Source: DASYML01 sp036009045 (lineage in GTDB: Bacteria > Acidobacteriota > Blastocatellia > Pyrinomonadales > Pyrinomonadaceae). From it: a DNA stretch of 35,071 bases. Below, one piece after another: positions 25,356-33,002 of the stretch. Numbering within the stretch: the stretch's first letter is position 1; each line of letters opens with the position of its first letter. The notes under the pieces were generated by a model that was not told where the DNA came from, made no database searches, and saw only the letters and a list, made by a program, of their open reading frames with translations. The translations under genes and the position numbers were made by a program. The stretch covers positions 1-35,071 of the forward strand of contig DASYML010000061.1 in the NCBI GenBank assembly GCA_036009045.1, in the 5' to 3' direction.

Positions 25356-28061
25356 TCAGCGTCTCGCCCCGGCAGCCAAAGCCTGCCTGTCAGGTGTGAT
25401 ATTCCAGCCTTCTATGTTCAGCATGGGACGGCTGCCATTGAGGTCCTTTAATTGATAGGACGCGCTGAGTTCCCTGCTCTCACCCGGCATCAACTCGAAA
25501 TAGTTGTCCTGCCAGAGCACCGGCAGTACCTCCTCCCCGTCGCTCTCCCTCGTAATTTTCAGATGAACGAAGAAGGCCAGCTTGCCGCTCGGATTCGTGA
25601 TGGAGACGCGCGCAGATTCCTCCGCCCCCCGGCGCGAGACGTGGCCGCTGGCCCTCAACTTGACGGGGCCGAGTTGCTGGAGCGCGGTCATGTCCGCGTA
25701 GGAGGTGACGGGCGTGTAGTACCACGTTGACTTGTTCCAGTTGAGCACGTCCGCTCTGGTTGACAGCCAGTAGAAGTTTCTACTGACGGGCACGCCCCCT
25801 GAATCCGTCAACGTCAGTTTGAGAAAGTAGGTGCTGGTCAAGCCCTGCACGTCTGGAATCGCAAAGACGCGCTGGCTGCTGTCCGCTGCGGAATCAATCA
25901 TCGCTTCCCTGGAAAACTTTTCCGCCAGGTTGATGTCATAGACCTTCGCGTTGACCTTCAAATTCTTCAGAGGTTGATAGGTCGAATTGACGACGACGAT
26001 GGATTTATCATCATCTGCGTATTGAACATGAACCGGCTCGCAGGCTTTTTTGGTCCCGAAATAACCGCCCGCCGGTCGCAGGTAATAATCGTATAGATGC
26101 CAGATGAGAGAGGGCCAGGCGTTGTTGAGCATCCACTGGATGACGCCGCTCGACGTGTACTTGTTGCCCCCGAAAGCCTCGAACATCGCGCGCTGTCCCT
26201 CGTAGGCCATCAACTGCGATTTCGCGGCGTAGTCTTCCACACTCTTCGCCGGACCATAACGCGCGTTAAGAGCGTTCGTGAAGACCTTGATATTTTTAAA
26301 CTGCCCGCCGCCCGCATGAAAATTCCAGACCTCATTAATGGGCCATAAATTTTCTTTCGGCAGCATCCGCCGCAGGGATTCGACCGGCGGCACGGCTGGA
26401 CCCGGACTTATCTCCGTGGCAAAACCGTGCGCGCCGCCATGCTCTTTGTCTTGCAGCCAGTAACCCGGAGGCACCCACTCGTAAGGCCCTTCCATCTTGA
26501 CTCCGGTCGTGCCCGTCAACTTCGTCTGCTTCGCCGTCGCGGATGAGAGATACGGGTTGGGCCATTGATATTTTTTGAGAGCATCAATGTACATCTGCTC
26601 GACCTTCGGCGGCGGCGGGTTGTCGCTGCCGTTGAGCCACACGAAGACGCTCGGATGATTTCGCAAGCGCCTGATCTGGTCCGCCTGCGAGAGGGCCGCG
26701 ATGCGATAATCTTCGTCATCCCAAGTTGGCCCATCCTTGTAATCATCCCTGTGCTCCCAGTGTTCCCAGTGATCGCAGCAGCACCACCCGGCCATCACCA
26801 GGATGCCGTACCTGTCCGCCAGATCGAACAACTCTTCCGACTCAAGCTTGCCTTCCAGGCGAATCGTGTTGAGGTGCATGTCCCTCACGTACCGCATCTC
26901 CGCTTCGAGCCGTGCGGGGTCCTGTCGCAGCATCATGTCATTGGCCCAGCCGCCCCCGCGTATGAGAATGCGCTGGCCGTTGATGCTAAAAATCCTGTGG
27001 CCCTTCTGGTCCAATTCCGAAGTCACTTCGCGGATTCCGAAGCGCGTCGTCTGGCGGTCGGAGACGCGGCCCTCACTTTCAAACTCAACTTGCAGGTCGT
27101 AAAGATTCTGCTCGCCGAGATGCGCGGGCCACCACACGCGCGGGTGCGCGATGTTGAGTTGATGAAACTCTTCGGGCGAGAAAGCCACTGTTCTTTCTTC
27201 CAACGGGCCGAGTTTGACGCTCTGCGAAAATTCGAGATTATCTATCCGACCTCGCAGCGTGCCCTCTATGTCCCTGTTCGTAGTGTTGCGAACTTCTGCG
27301 TTGACCTTGAGGTGCGCGGTGTCCAGCGATGGCAGGTCGAAGCGTGTGATGACTTGCGGGTAGCGAATGGTGACAGGCCCGCTTGTGGTCAGATACACGT
27401 CGCGCCAGATGCCCATATCCTTGTCGGGCGGCGTCGGGTTCCAGTCCACCCAGGTCCAGGCCAGGTCGTCCACACGCGGCGGAAAAACTTCTACGGCCAG
27501 CGAGTTTTGCGCGCCCGCGCGGGCCGCCTCCGTGATGTCGAACTCGAAGAGACGAAACGTGCCCGCGACCTCGTCCGCCCTAGCGATCTGTCGCCCGTTG
27601 AGCCAGATGTTCGCGCGAAAGTTGATGCCGTCAAAATGGAGCCAGACATTCTGCCCGCCATAATTGGCAGGCAATTGAAACTCCGTGCGATACCACCACG
27701 CAGAGCGATAAGGGCTATCGTGCGGCATCTCGCGGTTGGAAAAGATGGTCCCGATGGGGTACGTGCAACCCGGCAGCGAGCGCAGGTTCATCCCGAAGTA
27801 AGGGTCTGGATAGACCTTATTCTGGACCAGCGTCGCGACCACGGTCGAAGGCACTCGCGCCGGATACCAGCCTCGCGGCGCGTAAGAGGCGCTGGACAGA
27901 GCGTCTCCCTTCTCTTTCACTTGAGCGGAAGATTTAATGGCCCAGTTTTCCCTGAGCGGGAGCCGTGTCTCCCTGCCCGCATCATGAGAGGTTCGCCGCG
28001 TCTCTCCGCTGGCGAGCGCACACAACATCATCGTCATCAATCCACAGAGAAGAACCTTCAT
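25356..28061 (-). CDS. GH2 exo-beta-D-glucosaminidase-like glycosidase
   Basis: The protein has 901 residues with a signal peptide (KVLLCGLMTMMLCALASG), so it is secreted or periplasmic. The order is a jelly-roll sugar-binding domain (about 60-225, ending DKDMGIWRDVYL), an Ig-like sandwich (230-345), a TIM barrel (350-600 or so) and C-terminal sandwiches. VFVWLNGSDNPPPP has Ser479-Asp480 where most GH2 have Asn-Glu; this S-D pair marks the exo-beta-D-glucosaminidase CsxA group. GFATEISPG has E550 as nucleophile, 70 residues later (72 in CsxA). GILVMAGWCCCDHWEHW also matches this group. It probably removes glucosamine from chitosan-like chains. It follows the permease gene by 26 bp. Confidence 0.87.
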   Translation of the reverse strand: MKVLLCGLMTMMLCALASGETRRTSHDAGRETRLPLRENWAIKSSAQVKEKGDALSSASYAPRGWYPARVPSTVVATLVQNKVYPDPYFGMNLRSLPGCTYPIGTIFSNREMPHDSPYRSAWWYRTEFQLPANYGGQNVWLHFDGINFRANIWLNGRQIARADEVAGTFRLFEFDITEAARAGAQNSLAVEVFPPRVDDLAWTWVDWNPTPPDKDMGIWRDVYLTTSGPVTIRYPQVITRFDLPSLDTAHLKVNAEVRNTTNRDIEGTLRGRIDNLEFSQSVKLGPLEERTVAFSPEEFHQLNIAHPRVWWPAHLGEQNLYDLQVEFESEGRVSDRQTTRFGIREVTSELDQKGHRIFSINGQRILIRGGGWANDMMLRQDPARLEAEMRYVRDMHLNTIRLEGKLESEELFDLADRYGILVMAGWCCCDHWEHWEHRDDYKDGPTWDDEDYRIAALSQADQIRRLRNHPSVFVWLNGSDNPPPPKVEQMYIDALKKYQWPNPYLSSATAKQTKLTGTTGVKMEGPYEWVPPGYWLQDKEHGGAHGFATEISPGPAVPPVESLRRMLPKENLWPINEVWNFHAGGGQFKNIKVFTNALNARYGPAKSVEDYAAKSQLMAYEGQRAMFEAFGGNKYTSSGVIQWMLNNAWPSLIWHLYDYYLRPAGGYFGTKKACEPVHVQYADDDKSIVVVNSTYQPLKNLKVNAKVYDINLAEKFSREAMIDSAADSSQRVFAIPDVQGLTSTYFLKLTLTDSGGVPVSRNFYWLSTRADVLNWNKSTWYYTPVTSYADMTALQQLGPVKLRASGHVSRRGAEESARVSITNPSGKLAFFVHLKITRESDGEEVLPVLWQDNYFELMPGESRELSASYQLKDLNGSRPMLNIEGWNITPDRQALAAGARR

Positions 28062-28087
28062 GAGCCTGTCCCCTTAACATCAGTTTG

Positions 28088-29479
28088 CTAATTTTGGATG
28101 GCGAAAGGCCAGCGTCCCGTATATTTGGACCACCCAAGAAAAAAGAGCGCGCCGAGCGCGAGCGTGCCCAGGCCAAAGAGAATAATGGACCAATCGGAGG
28201 TCGCGAAAATGAAAATCCAGCCGACGAGTGCGACGAAGCTCGGAATCGGGTAGAGCCACATGCGATAGGGTCTCTTGATGCGCGGTTCGCGCCTGCGCAG
28301 CAGCGTGACGGCGAAAATCTGCCCGATGAATTGGACCAGGATTCTCGTCGTCACCAGCGCGTCAATCACCATCCCCAGCGAAAAAAAGCTACAGACGATG
28401 GAGATGACGCCGATGACTATCAACGAGACGTAGGGGAAATTCTTCGTCGAATGCAGTCGGCCAAAGACTTTGAAGAAATAGCCGTCCTGCGCCGCCGCGT
28501 AAGGGATGCGCGAATAGCCCAGCAGCAGCGCGAAGACCGAACCGAAGGCCGTCCACAAAACCATCCCCGTAAAGAGGGTGGCTATTTTGGTCCCGTAAAT
28601 CTTCTGCATGAAGATGGAGACCACGAAGTCCGAATCCGGCTTCGAGTCCGCAGGCACAAAGTCGCGCCAGGGAACGACGCCGATGATGGAGAGATTAATC
28701 GCCAGGTAAATCAACGCGACCGCGACGACGCTGATAATAATCGAGCGCGGAATGACGCGGCCAGGATTCCTGACCTCGTCGCCGATATAGCAGATGTCGT
28801 AGTAGCCAAGATAATCATAAACGCCGATGCGCGTCGCCGCCCCGAGTCCCCAGAGAAAGCCGAAGCTGAAGTTGAACGCACCCTTCGGAAAGTCGAAGGC
28901 GATTCGCGGATTAAAGTTGAGCGCGCCCGTCAGTATCACCGCGCCCGTCGTCAGGAGAGTGCCGACCCACAGGCTGACGGTGATTTTTCCGATGGAAGTG
29001 ATGCGGCGATACAGGAGCAGTATGTTGACGACGCCGACAGCGGCGGCCACTAAGAGAGTCTGCATCGGCGTGATGCCGCGCCAGATATATCCTGTGTACT
29101 TGGCGAAGCCTATATAGCCGGAGGCGATTTCCAGGGGACCGCTGAGGATAAACTGCCAGATGAAGATGAAGGCCATCAGCCGCCCGTAAGTCTCTCGCCC
29201 GTAGGCTTCGCGCAGGTACAAGTACGAGCCGCCGGAACCGGGCATCGCCGCGCCGAGTTCGCTCCACACCATGCCGTCCGGAATCACAATCAGGATGGCG
29301 ATGAGCCACCCGATCATCGCCTGCGGCCCGCCGAGCGCGGTCATCAAGAGCGGAATCGTGATGAACGGCCCGATGCCGATCATGTTCGACATGTTCAAGG
29401 CCGTCGCTTGCAGTAACCCGAAGCGCCGGAGCAGTTGAGATTCTGTGGCTTTTTCCGGGACGTGTTCCGAATTCATCAT
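28088..29479 (-). CDS. APC-superfamily amino acid permease
   Basis: The protein has 463 residues and twelve predicted membrane segments. The N-terminal LNMSNMIGIGPFITIPLLMTALGG contains the unwound G-x-G-x-G loop of TM1 that binds the substrate amine and carboxylate in APC carriers. ELGAAMPGSGGSYLYLREAYG corresponds to the conserved end of TM3. It is a likely proton-coupled amino acid or amine carrier. It is the first gene of a pair with the glucosaminidase, 26 bp upstream. That is an unusual pairing, and the carrier might import an amino acid or amine released from the same polymer. Confidence 0.88.
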   Translation of the reverse strand: MMNSEHVPEKATESQLLRRFGLLQATALNMSNMIGIGPFITIPLLMTALGGPQAMIGWLIAILIVIPDGMVWSELGAAMPGSGGSYLYLREAYGRETYGRLMAFIFIWQFILSGPLEIASGYIGFAKYTGYIWRGITPMQTLLVAAAVGVVNILLLYRRITSIGKITVSLWVGTLLTTGAVILTGALNFNPRIAFDFPKGAFNFSFGFLWGLGAATRIGVYDYLGYYDICYIGDEVRNPGRVIPRSIIISVVAVALIYLAINLSIIGVVPWRDFVPADSKPDSDFVVSIFMQKIYGTKIATLFTGMVLWTAFGSVFALLLGYSRIPYAAAQDGYFFKVFGRLHSTKNFPYVSLIVIGVISIVCSFFSLGMVIDALVTTRILVQFIGQIFAVTLLRRREPRIKRPYRMWLYPIPSFVALVGWIFIFATSDWSIILFGLGTLALGALFFLGWSKYTGRWPFAIQN

Positions 29480-29650
29480 TGGCCCAGAGCGTAGAGATGT
29501 TCTGTCGCCAAACTTATAGCCGTTTGCCCCTTGAGATGTCTATTGATTTTTTCGAGGATAGAAAAAGCGAGTGGAGAAGCGAGATATGAAATCTCTAATG
29601 TAGAATCGGCTCTGATAATTTGCAGATAGGTGTCTGCCAGGAATTAACAA

Positions 29651-29741
29651 ACCACAGAGACACAGAGCACACAGAGGACGCATAGAGACTTGAATCTTCT
29701 TCTCTGTGCTTACTCTGTGTGCTCTGTGTCTCTGTGGTGAA
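29651..29741. repeat. Palindromic CTCTGTG/CACAGAG repeat, copy 5
   Basis: ACCACAGAGACACAGAGCAC and a CACAGAGGACGCATAGAGA stretch face CTCTGTGCTTACTCTGTGTG and CTCTGTGTCTCTGTGGT. The spacer TTGAATCTTCTT matches that of copy 2 (TTGAATCTTCTTCTC). No clear outer terminal repeats were found here. Confidence 0.8.
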
Positions 29742-29770
29742 TTGCTACTCGCGTTACACTCAACAGACCT

Positions 29771-30733
29771 TCAGGGAATCAACACGATCTTGCCGTAGGC
29801 TCCTGGCTTCATGACGGCCTCGTGTGCGCTCGCGGCATCTGCGAGCGGCATTTCGCGCCCGACGACTGGACGGAGCGTGCCGCTTTCCAGACCCGCGACG
29901 AGCGCCGCATGAATGGCAGACAATTCCTGCGGCGAAGCGTTCATCAGGGACATGCCGATGATGCTCGCATCACGTCCCATCATCGCGCGCGGGTTTATCT
30001 CAACGGGGCCACGGCTGCCTATGACGACCACGCGCCCCTTCGGCGCGAGCACGTCGAGGTCTTTGCCAAGGTTGACGTTCGCCAGCATTTCCAGGATCAC
30101 GTCCACGCCCCTGCCTTTCGTCAACGCTCTTAACTGGTCCAGATAATCCGGCGCATGATGGTCCAGGACAAAGTGCGCGCCCTGCTCTCTGACAAGATTG
30201 CGGCCCTCGCCCGTGCCTCCCGTCCCGGCTACTGTGAGACCTGCGGCACGCGCTAACTGCGTCGCGGCGACGCCGACTCCGCCGCTCGCCCCGTGGACCA
30301 GGATGAATTCTCCGGGCCGAGCCTGGGCGCGAAAGAAGAGAGCGCGATAAGCCGTCGCGTAAGGCACGTTGACCGCCGCGCCCTGTTGAAACGAGACCGC
30401 GTCCGGCAAAGGGTGGACCTGCGATTGATCGCAGAGGACCAATTCCGCGTATGACCCGCCGAGCGTGCCCGCGACATACACACGGTCCCCGAGAGCCACA
30501 CTCTCAACATCTTCTCCGACCGCTTCGACCACACCCGCCGCATCCATTCCGGGCGTGTATGGCAGAGACGGCTTGACCGCGTGCCCGCCCGCGCGTATGT
30601 ACCCGTCAACCGGATTGACGCCGACCGCGCGCACACGCACCAGGACCTGTCCCGGTCCCGCCTGCGGGTCCGCCACTTCCTCCACACGCAATACAGACGG
30701 CCCACCGAACTCATGAACTCTGATGGCTTTCAT
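29771..30733 (-). CDS. NADPH:quinone reductase-type MDR oxidoreductase
   Basis: The protein has 320 residues, typical for zinc-free quinone oxidoreductases. The N-terminus, MKAIRVHEFGGPSVLRVEEV, and the GroES-like domain (PGMDAAGVVEAVGEDV) fit the medium-chain dehydrogenase family. VHGASGGVGVAATQLARAAG is the NADPH-binding Rossmann loop. The structural and catalytic zinc cysteines of alcohol dehydrogenases are absent. It reduces quinones or electrophilic enones. It is the last gene of an apparent rrf2-trxA-qor unit (90 bp after trxA, with a 16-bp inverted repeat in the gap), so a role in oxidative or electrophile stress fits. Confidence 0.88.
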   Translation of the reverse strand: MKAIRVHEFGGPSVLRVEEVADPQAGPGQVLVRVRAVGVNPVDGYIRAGGHAVKPSLPYTPGMDAAGVVEAVGEDVESVALGDRVYVAGTLGGSYAELVLCDQSQVHPLPDAVSFQQGAAVNVPYATAYRALFFRAQARPGEFILVHGASGGVGVAATQLARAAGLTVAGTGGTGEGRNLVREQGAHFVLDHHAPDYLDQLRALTKGRGVDVILEMLANVNLGKDLDVLAPKGRVVVIGSRGPVEINPRAMMGRDASIIGMSLMNASPQELSAIHAALVAGLESGTLRPVVGREMPLADAASAHEAVMKPGAYGKIVLIP

Positions 30734-30753
30734 AGCTCTCCTAACGAGAGGCT

Positions 30754-30820
30754 AGAGGCTGGAGACTAGCGGCTAGTTAAAAACAGCTTTGCTTTGACCA
30801 GCCTCTAGTCTCCAGCCTCT
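30754..30820. repeat. 16-bp inverted repeat between trxA and qor
   Basis: AGAGGCTGGAGACTAG (30754-30769) pairs perfectly with CTAGTCTCCAGCCTCT (30805-30820) around a 35-base loop. It could attenuate read-through from trxA into the oxidoreductase gene. It has no T-run on the relevant strand. Confidence 0.6.
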
Positions 30821-30823
30821 GCT

Positions 30824-31165
30824 TCATGCTGTTGCGGCGCTGACGTGTTTATCAATCATGCGCGAGATGGCTTCTTTGCTGGTCGCGCCGACGACGCGCT
30901 CCTCTTCCTTGCCGCCCTTGAAGAGAATCAAGGTCGGGATGCCCTTGATGCCATATCGCTGAGAGATGGACGGGTTCTCATCAACATTGACTTTAAAGAC
31001 GCGTGCGTTGCTGGCATATTTTTCGGCCACGGCCTCGACCGTCGGCGTAAGAGCGCGGCAGGGCGCGCACCACTCGGCCCAGAAATCCACCAGCACGGGC
31101 GCGTCCGCCTGTAGAACGTCTTTTTCAAAACTGCTATCGCTGACTTCTCTGACATGCTCACTCAT
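30824..31165 (-). CDS. trxA: Thioredoxin
   Basis: The protein has 113 residues. The ATG at 31165 is chosen because AAGGAGA lies eight to nine bases upstream; an in-frame start at 31198 has none. The active site is WAEWCAPCRALTP, so the family's usual CGPC is CAPC, as in some stress thioredoxins. The cis-proline is in KGIPTLILFKGG, and VDFW precedes the redox helix. It is a cytosolic disulfide reductase. A palindrome 56 bases upstream (31221-31245) matches one in front of the Rrf2 gene, so it is probably a target of that regulator. Confidence 0.95.
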   Translation of the reverse strand: MSEHVREVSDSSFEKDVLQADAPVLVDFWAEWCAPCRALTPTVEAVAEKYASNARVFKVNVDENPSISQRYGIKGIPTLILFKGGKEEERVVGATSKEAISRMIDKHVSAATA

Positions 31166-31220
31166 ACTCTTTATCTCCTTTATGCGTGCATCAACCAATC
31201 TTTGGGTTTAGGCGCGAAGC

Positions 31221-31245
31221 ATTTGTGACCGATACAGTTACAAAT
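31221..31245. promoter_or_regulatory. Palindromic operator upstream of trxA
   Basis: ATTTGTGAC-N7-GTTACAAAT: 9-base arms with one mismatch and a 7-base spacer (CGATACA). It has the same length and spacing as the site at 31768-31792, and both are in promoter position. It is probably bound by the Rrf2-family protein. Confidence 0.7.
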
Positions 31246-31275
31246 ATTCGCAAAAAATTTATCTGACGTTGAGTT

Positions 31276-31731
31276 TCACCTGGCGGCCCTGGCCTTTTTT
31301 CTGCCTGCGGTCAGACACGGACCCACCTTTTGCAAGACCTGCTCGATGGTAATCTTCGCCAGCACACGTTCGACTGCCGTCTGGACCTCCTCAAAGACAT
31401 CTTCGAGGACCGTCTCTATGTGCATGCCGACGGGACAACTCATGCTCGGCGGCTGGCGATGCAGAGAGAAGATGCCGCCGCCCTCTACGGCCCTGTAGAC
31501 TTCGAGCAGCGTAATCTGTCCGGGCTGGCGTGCGAGCCTGGAACCACCCGCCGCGCCCGTCTGCGAACTGACCAACCCGGCGCGAGACAGCGCGCACAGC
31601 GTGCGTCTGATGACCACCGGATTTGTATTCACGCTCGTCGCCACGCCGTCCGACTTAACCGGCTCGTCACCGGACCAGGCCAGCACCGTCAAGACATGCA
31701 CCGCGACCGCGAAACGTGTATTCGTAGACAT
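31276..31731 (-). CDS. Rrf2-family transcriptional regulator (thiol-type)
   Basis: The protein has 151 residues. The winged helix-turn-helix runs from TRFAVAVHVLTVLAW to VNTNPVVIRRTLCALSRAGLVSSQTGAAGGSRLARQP, the Rrf2 DNA-recognition core. The wing and dimerisation helix follow (ITLLEVYRAVEGGGIFSLH, then TVLEDVFEEVQTAVERVLAK). The IscR/NsrR [2Fe-2S] cysteine triad is missing. Instead C46, C99 and C139 are present. C99 and the later Cys resemble the arrangement in HypR-type thiol sensors (C99 and C142), so it may sense oxidants through disulfides. A palindrome lies 37 bases upstream of the start (autoregulation), and an equal one precedes trxA. Confidence 0.9.
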   Translation of the reverse strand: MSTNTRFAVAVHVLTVLAWSGDEPVKSDGVATSVNTNPVVIRRTLCALSRAGLVSSQTGAAGGSRLARQPGQITLLEVYRAVEGGGIFSLHRQPPSMSCPVGMHIETVLEDVFEEVQTAVERVLAKITIEQVLQKVGPCLTAGRKKARAAR

Positions 31732-31767
31732 AAACTATCGCCATCAACCAAAACCAGCCGAACCTCC

Positions 31768-31792
31768 ATTCGTAACTATTATAGTTACAAAT
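31768..31792. promoter_or_regulatory. Palindromic operator upstream of the Rrf2 gene
   Basis: ATTCGTAAC-N7-GTTACAAAT: 9-base arms with one mismatch and spacer TATTATA. It matches the site before trxA in arm sequence and spacing. The position, 37 bases before the start codon, suggests autorepression. Confidence 0.7.
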
Positions 31793-32031
31793 GCGAACTT
31801 GTCAAGATTTTTTTGTGAGGATGAAAGATTCGCTTTCATTTCCAACTTCTCTTCGGAAAAACTTGCGAGCGCGCGAGAAAGCGTGTGCGCTTTGTTCTCT
31901 AAAGAGAGCGAGCCAGCAAAGCTTTCTCATTATTCGACGGTTTGTGTTAGTGGCGAGGCAACGCGAACCCTGGTTTTGCTCATCAACTTTTTCGTTGGGC
32001 CAACTTTTTTCGCTGGTCCTAAAAAAAGTTC
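31793..32031. other. AT-rich intergenic DNA
   Basis: About 240 bases that are clearly AT-richer than the surroundings. Frames read across it encode low-complexity Lys/Ser/Phe strings without a ribosome binding site, so no gene is called. Confidence 0.4.
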
Positions 32032-32060
32032 TTGACAGAAAAGCTATTCGGTCTTATAAA
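32032..32060 (+). promoter_or_regulatory. Consensus sigma-70 promoter
   Basis: TTGACA (32032-32037), a 17-base spacer, then TATAAA (32055-32060). This is the best promoter match in the window. Transcription would start near 32067 and run into the candidate RNA region. Confidence 0.75.
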
Positions 32061-32066
32061 TGCGCG

Positions 32067-32432
32067 TTGCTTTCAGCACGTTTGAAAGCGAAAAAGAAGA
32101 GGACGACGATTTCAATGTTAAAGACACTGACAAATAGATCAAACACCCGCAGGCACGCCGCCGCTTGGCAGCCGTGTGTCGCTATGCGGGGTTGTCTCTT
32201 GTCCGTCAATGGTCTCAACCATTCGTCCTTTTATCTCGTCGGCGGCCAGGGACAACCAGTGCAGGAACAGGCGAAAACCATCGGCAGCCTGATACCCACG
32301 GATAGCCGTCGAATTCAAGTTTAGTTAAGCGGGAGCGGCTTCCCGCTCCCAAATCTCCTAAGAAAATCTAAGAGAATTGTTGGAGCGGGCCAGCTTCCCT
32401 GATGAAGCTTAAAAGGCCCGCTCTTTCTTTTT
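32067..32432 (+). ncRNA. Candidate structured RNA (possible pseudoknot), function unknown
   Basis: It lies downstream of the consensus promoter. GCCGCCG (32157-32163) can pair with CGGCGGC (32240-32246). GGTTGTC (32190-32196) can pair with GACAACC (32251-32257). The order 1-2-1'-2' gives an H-type pseudoknot enclosing hairpin AATGGT-CTCA-ACCATT (32208-32223). A GGGAGCGG/CCGCTCCC hairpin is at 32331-32350, and an intrinsic terminator ends at 32432. An alternative is a small protein of 70 residues from an ATG at 32115 to a TAG at 32322-32324. Its ribosome binding site is poor (purine run, long spacing) and no family is recognised. It is not RNase P, SRP RNA or tmRNA by their conserved motifs. 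Confidence 0.45.
32383..32432 (+). terminator. Intrinsic terminator
   Basis: GAGCGGGCC (32383-32391) pairs with GGCCCGCTC (32415-32423). AGCTTC (32392-32397) pairs with GAAGCT (32404-32409) inside it. TTTCTTTTT follows. It probably ends the transcript from the 32032 promoter. Confidence 0.85.
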
Positions 32433-32465
32433 GTTGTTTGACAATTGAAGTACTTTTTGTGAATG

Positions 32466-32595
32466 GATGAGGGCAGGGATGCCTTCTCTGGATGATGCGG
32501 CCTGGTGCTTTGCGAGAGTCCTTTAGGCCGCGCCATCCAACGGGAGAAGTGTGCGCCGAAGTGTGTCTACGGTTAGCCATATCTCTGCCCTCATC
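32466..32595 (+). ncRNA. Candidate rod-like structured RNA beside the tRNA array
   Basis: Four nested stems form one long rod: 32466-32480 with 32581-32595 (15 pairs, begins GATGAGGGCAG), CTTCTC (32483-32488) with GAGAAG (32544-32549), TGGATG (32489-32494) with CATCCA (32534-32539), and GCGGCCT (32497-32503) with AGGCCGC (32525-32531). The apical loop is 21 bases. An extra small hairpin may form on the right side (CCG...CGG, 32557-32572). The shape recalls 6S RNA, but no sequence motif confirms this. A TTGACA at 32438 could be a -35 box, though its -10 is poor. It could instead be a repeat. Confidence 0.45.
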
Positions 32596-32623
32596 TCTTT
32601 TGTAGCATAAGAATACTAACTTT

Positions 32624-32706
32624 GCATGCGTGGCTGAGCAGCAAAAGCACTCGGCTGTAAACCGAGCGCCCCAAGGGCTTCGTAGGTGCAAGTCCTACCG
32701 CATGCG
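32624..32706 (+). tRNA. tRNA-Tyr (GTA)
   Basis: The acceptor GCATGCG/CGCATGC and anticodon stem CTCGG/CCGAG with loop CTGTAAA give anticodon GTA. It has a long variable arm (GCCC/GGGC), as in bacterial tRNA-Tyr. Oddities: the D-loop lacks the usual GG, the T-loop is TGCAAGT, the base after the acceptor is G rather than A73, and no CCA is encoded. Confidence 0.8.
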
Positions 32707-32724
32707 TCTGGTCCAAAAATTTAC

Positions 32725-32801
32725 AGGAGGATGGTGTCAACAGCGCAACATAGCGGTCTCCAAAACCGTCGCTCTCAGTTCAAATCTGAGTCCTCCTGCC
32801 A
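32725..32801 (+). tRNA. tRNA-Trp (CCA)
   Basis: The acceptor is AGGAGGA/TCCTCCT. The anticodon stem GCGGT/ACCGT holds loop CTCCAAA (anticodon CCA). The T-arm is CTCAG TTCAAAT CTGAG. Discriminator G is present, as expected for Trp, with encoded CCA. The D-loop is atypical (no clear GG). Confidence 0.88.
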
Positions 32802-32814
32802 ATCTCTCTCTGAT

Positions 32815-32897
32815 GGAAGGCTAGGCTAACCGGTAAGTCAGCAGTCCCGAAAACTGCCGCGCGCAAGCGTTTGTGAGTTCGAATCTCACGCCTTCCT
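32815..32897 (+). tRNA. tRNA-Ser (CGA)
   Basis: The acceptor is GGAAGGC/GCCTTCC and the D-arm GGCT...AGTC has GG in the loop. The anticodon stem GCAGT/ACTGC holds loop CCCGAAA, anticodon CGA. A long variable arm and T-arm GTGAG TTCGAAT CTCAC are present. The base after the acceptor is T and CCA is not encoded. Confidence 0.88.
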
Positions 32898-32915
32898 TTT
32901 CTGATGCTTCACTTT

Positions 32916-33001
32916 GGAGACGTAGCCTAATCGGTAAGGCAGCAGTCCGCTAAACTGCCGGGAGCCATCCCCTGTGCGTTCAAATCGCACCGTCTCCGCC
33001 A
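32916..33001 (+). tRNA. tRNA-Ser (GCT)
   Basis: The acceptor is GGAGACG/CGTCTCC and the D-arm GCCT/AGGC. The anticodon stem GCAGT/ACTGC holds loop CCGCTAA, anticodon GCT. The long variable arm has GGG/CCC and the T-arm is GTGCG TTCAAAT CGCAC. Discriminator G and encoded CCA are present. It is canonical. Confidence 0.93.
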
Positions 33002-33002
33002 A

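Noticed and set aside
26565..28091. A 508-codon open frame opposite the glucosaminidase gene
   Set aside because: It is an antisense shadow of a GC-rich gene. The leftward frame has a signal peptide, GH2 motifs and full catalytic residues.
31601..32324. Rightward open frames across the Rrf2 upstream region
   Set aside because: They run through the operator and AT-rich DNA, have no ribosome binding site and no family signature. Only the last 70 codons after the promoter remain as a weak alternative.
32067..32350. Could the structured region after the promoter be RNase P RNA, SRP RNA or tmRNA?
   Set aside because: The conserved words of each (RNase P P4 elements, the GGAAGGAAGCAGCC-type SRP tip, a tRNA-like end with a TTCGA loop) are not present.
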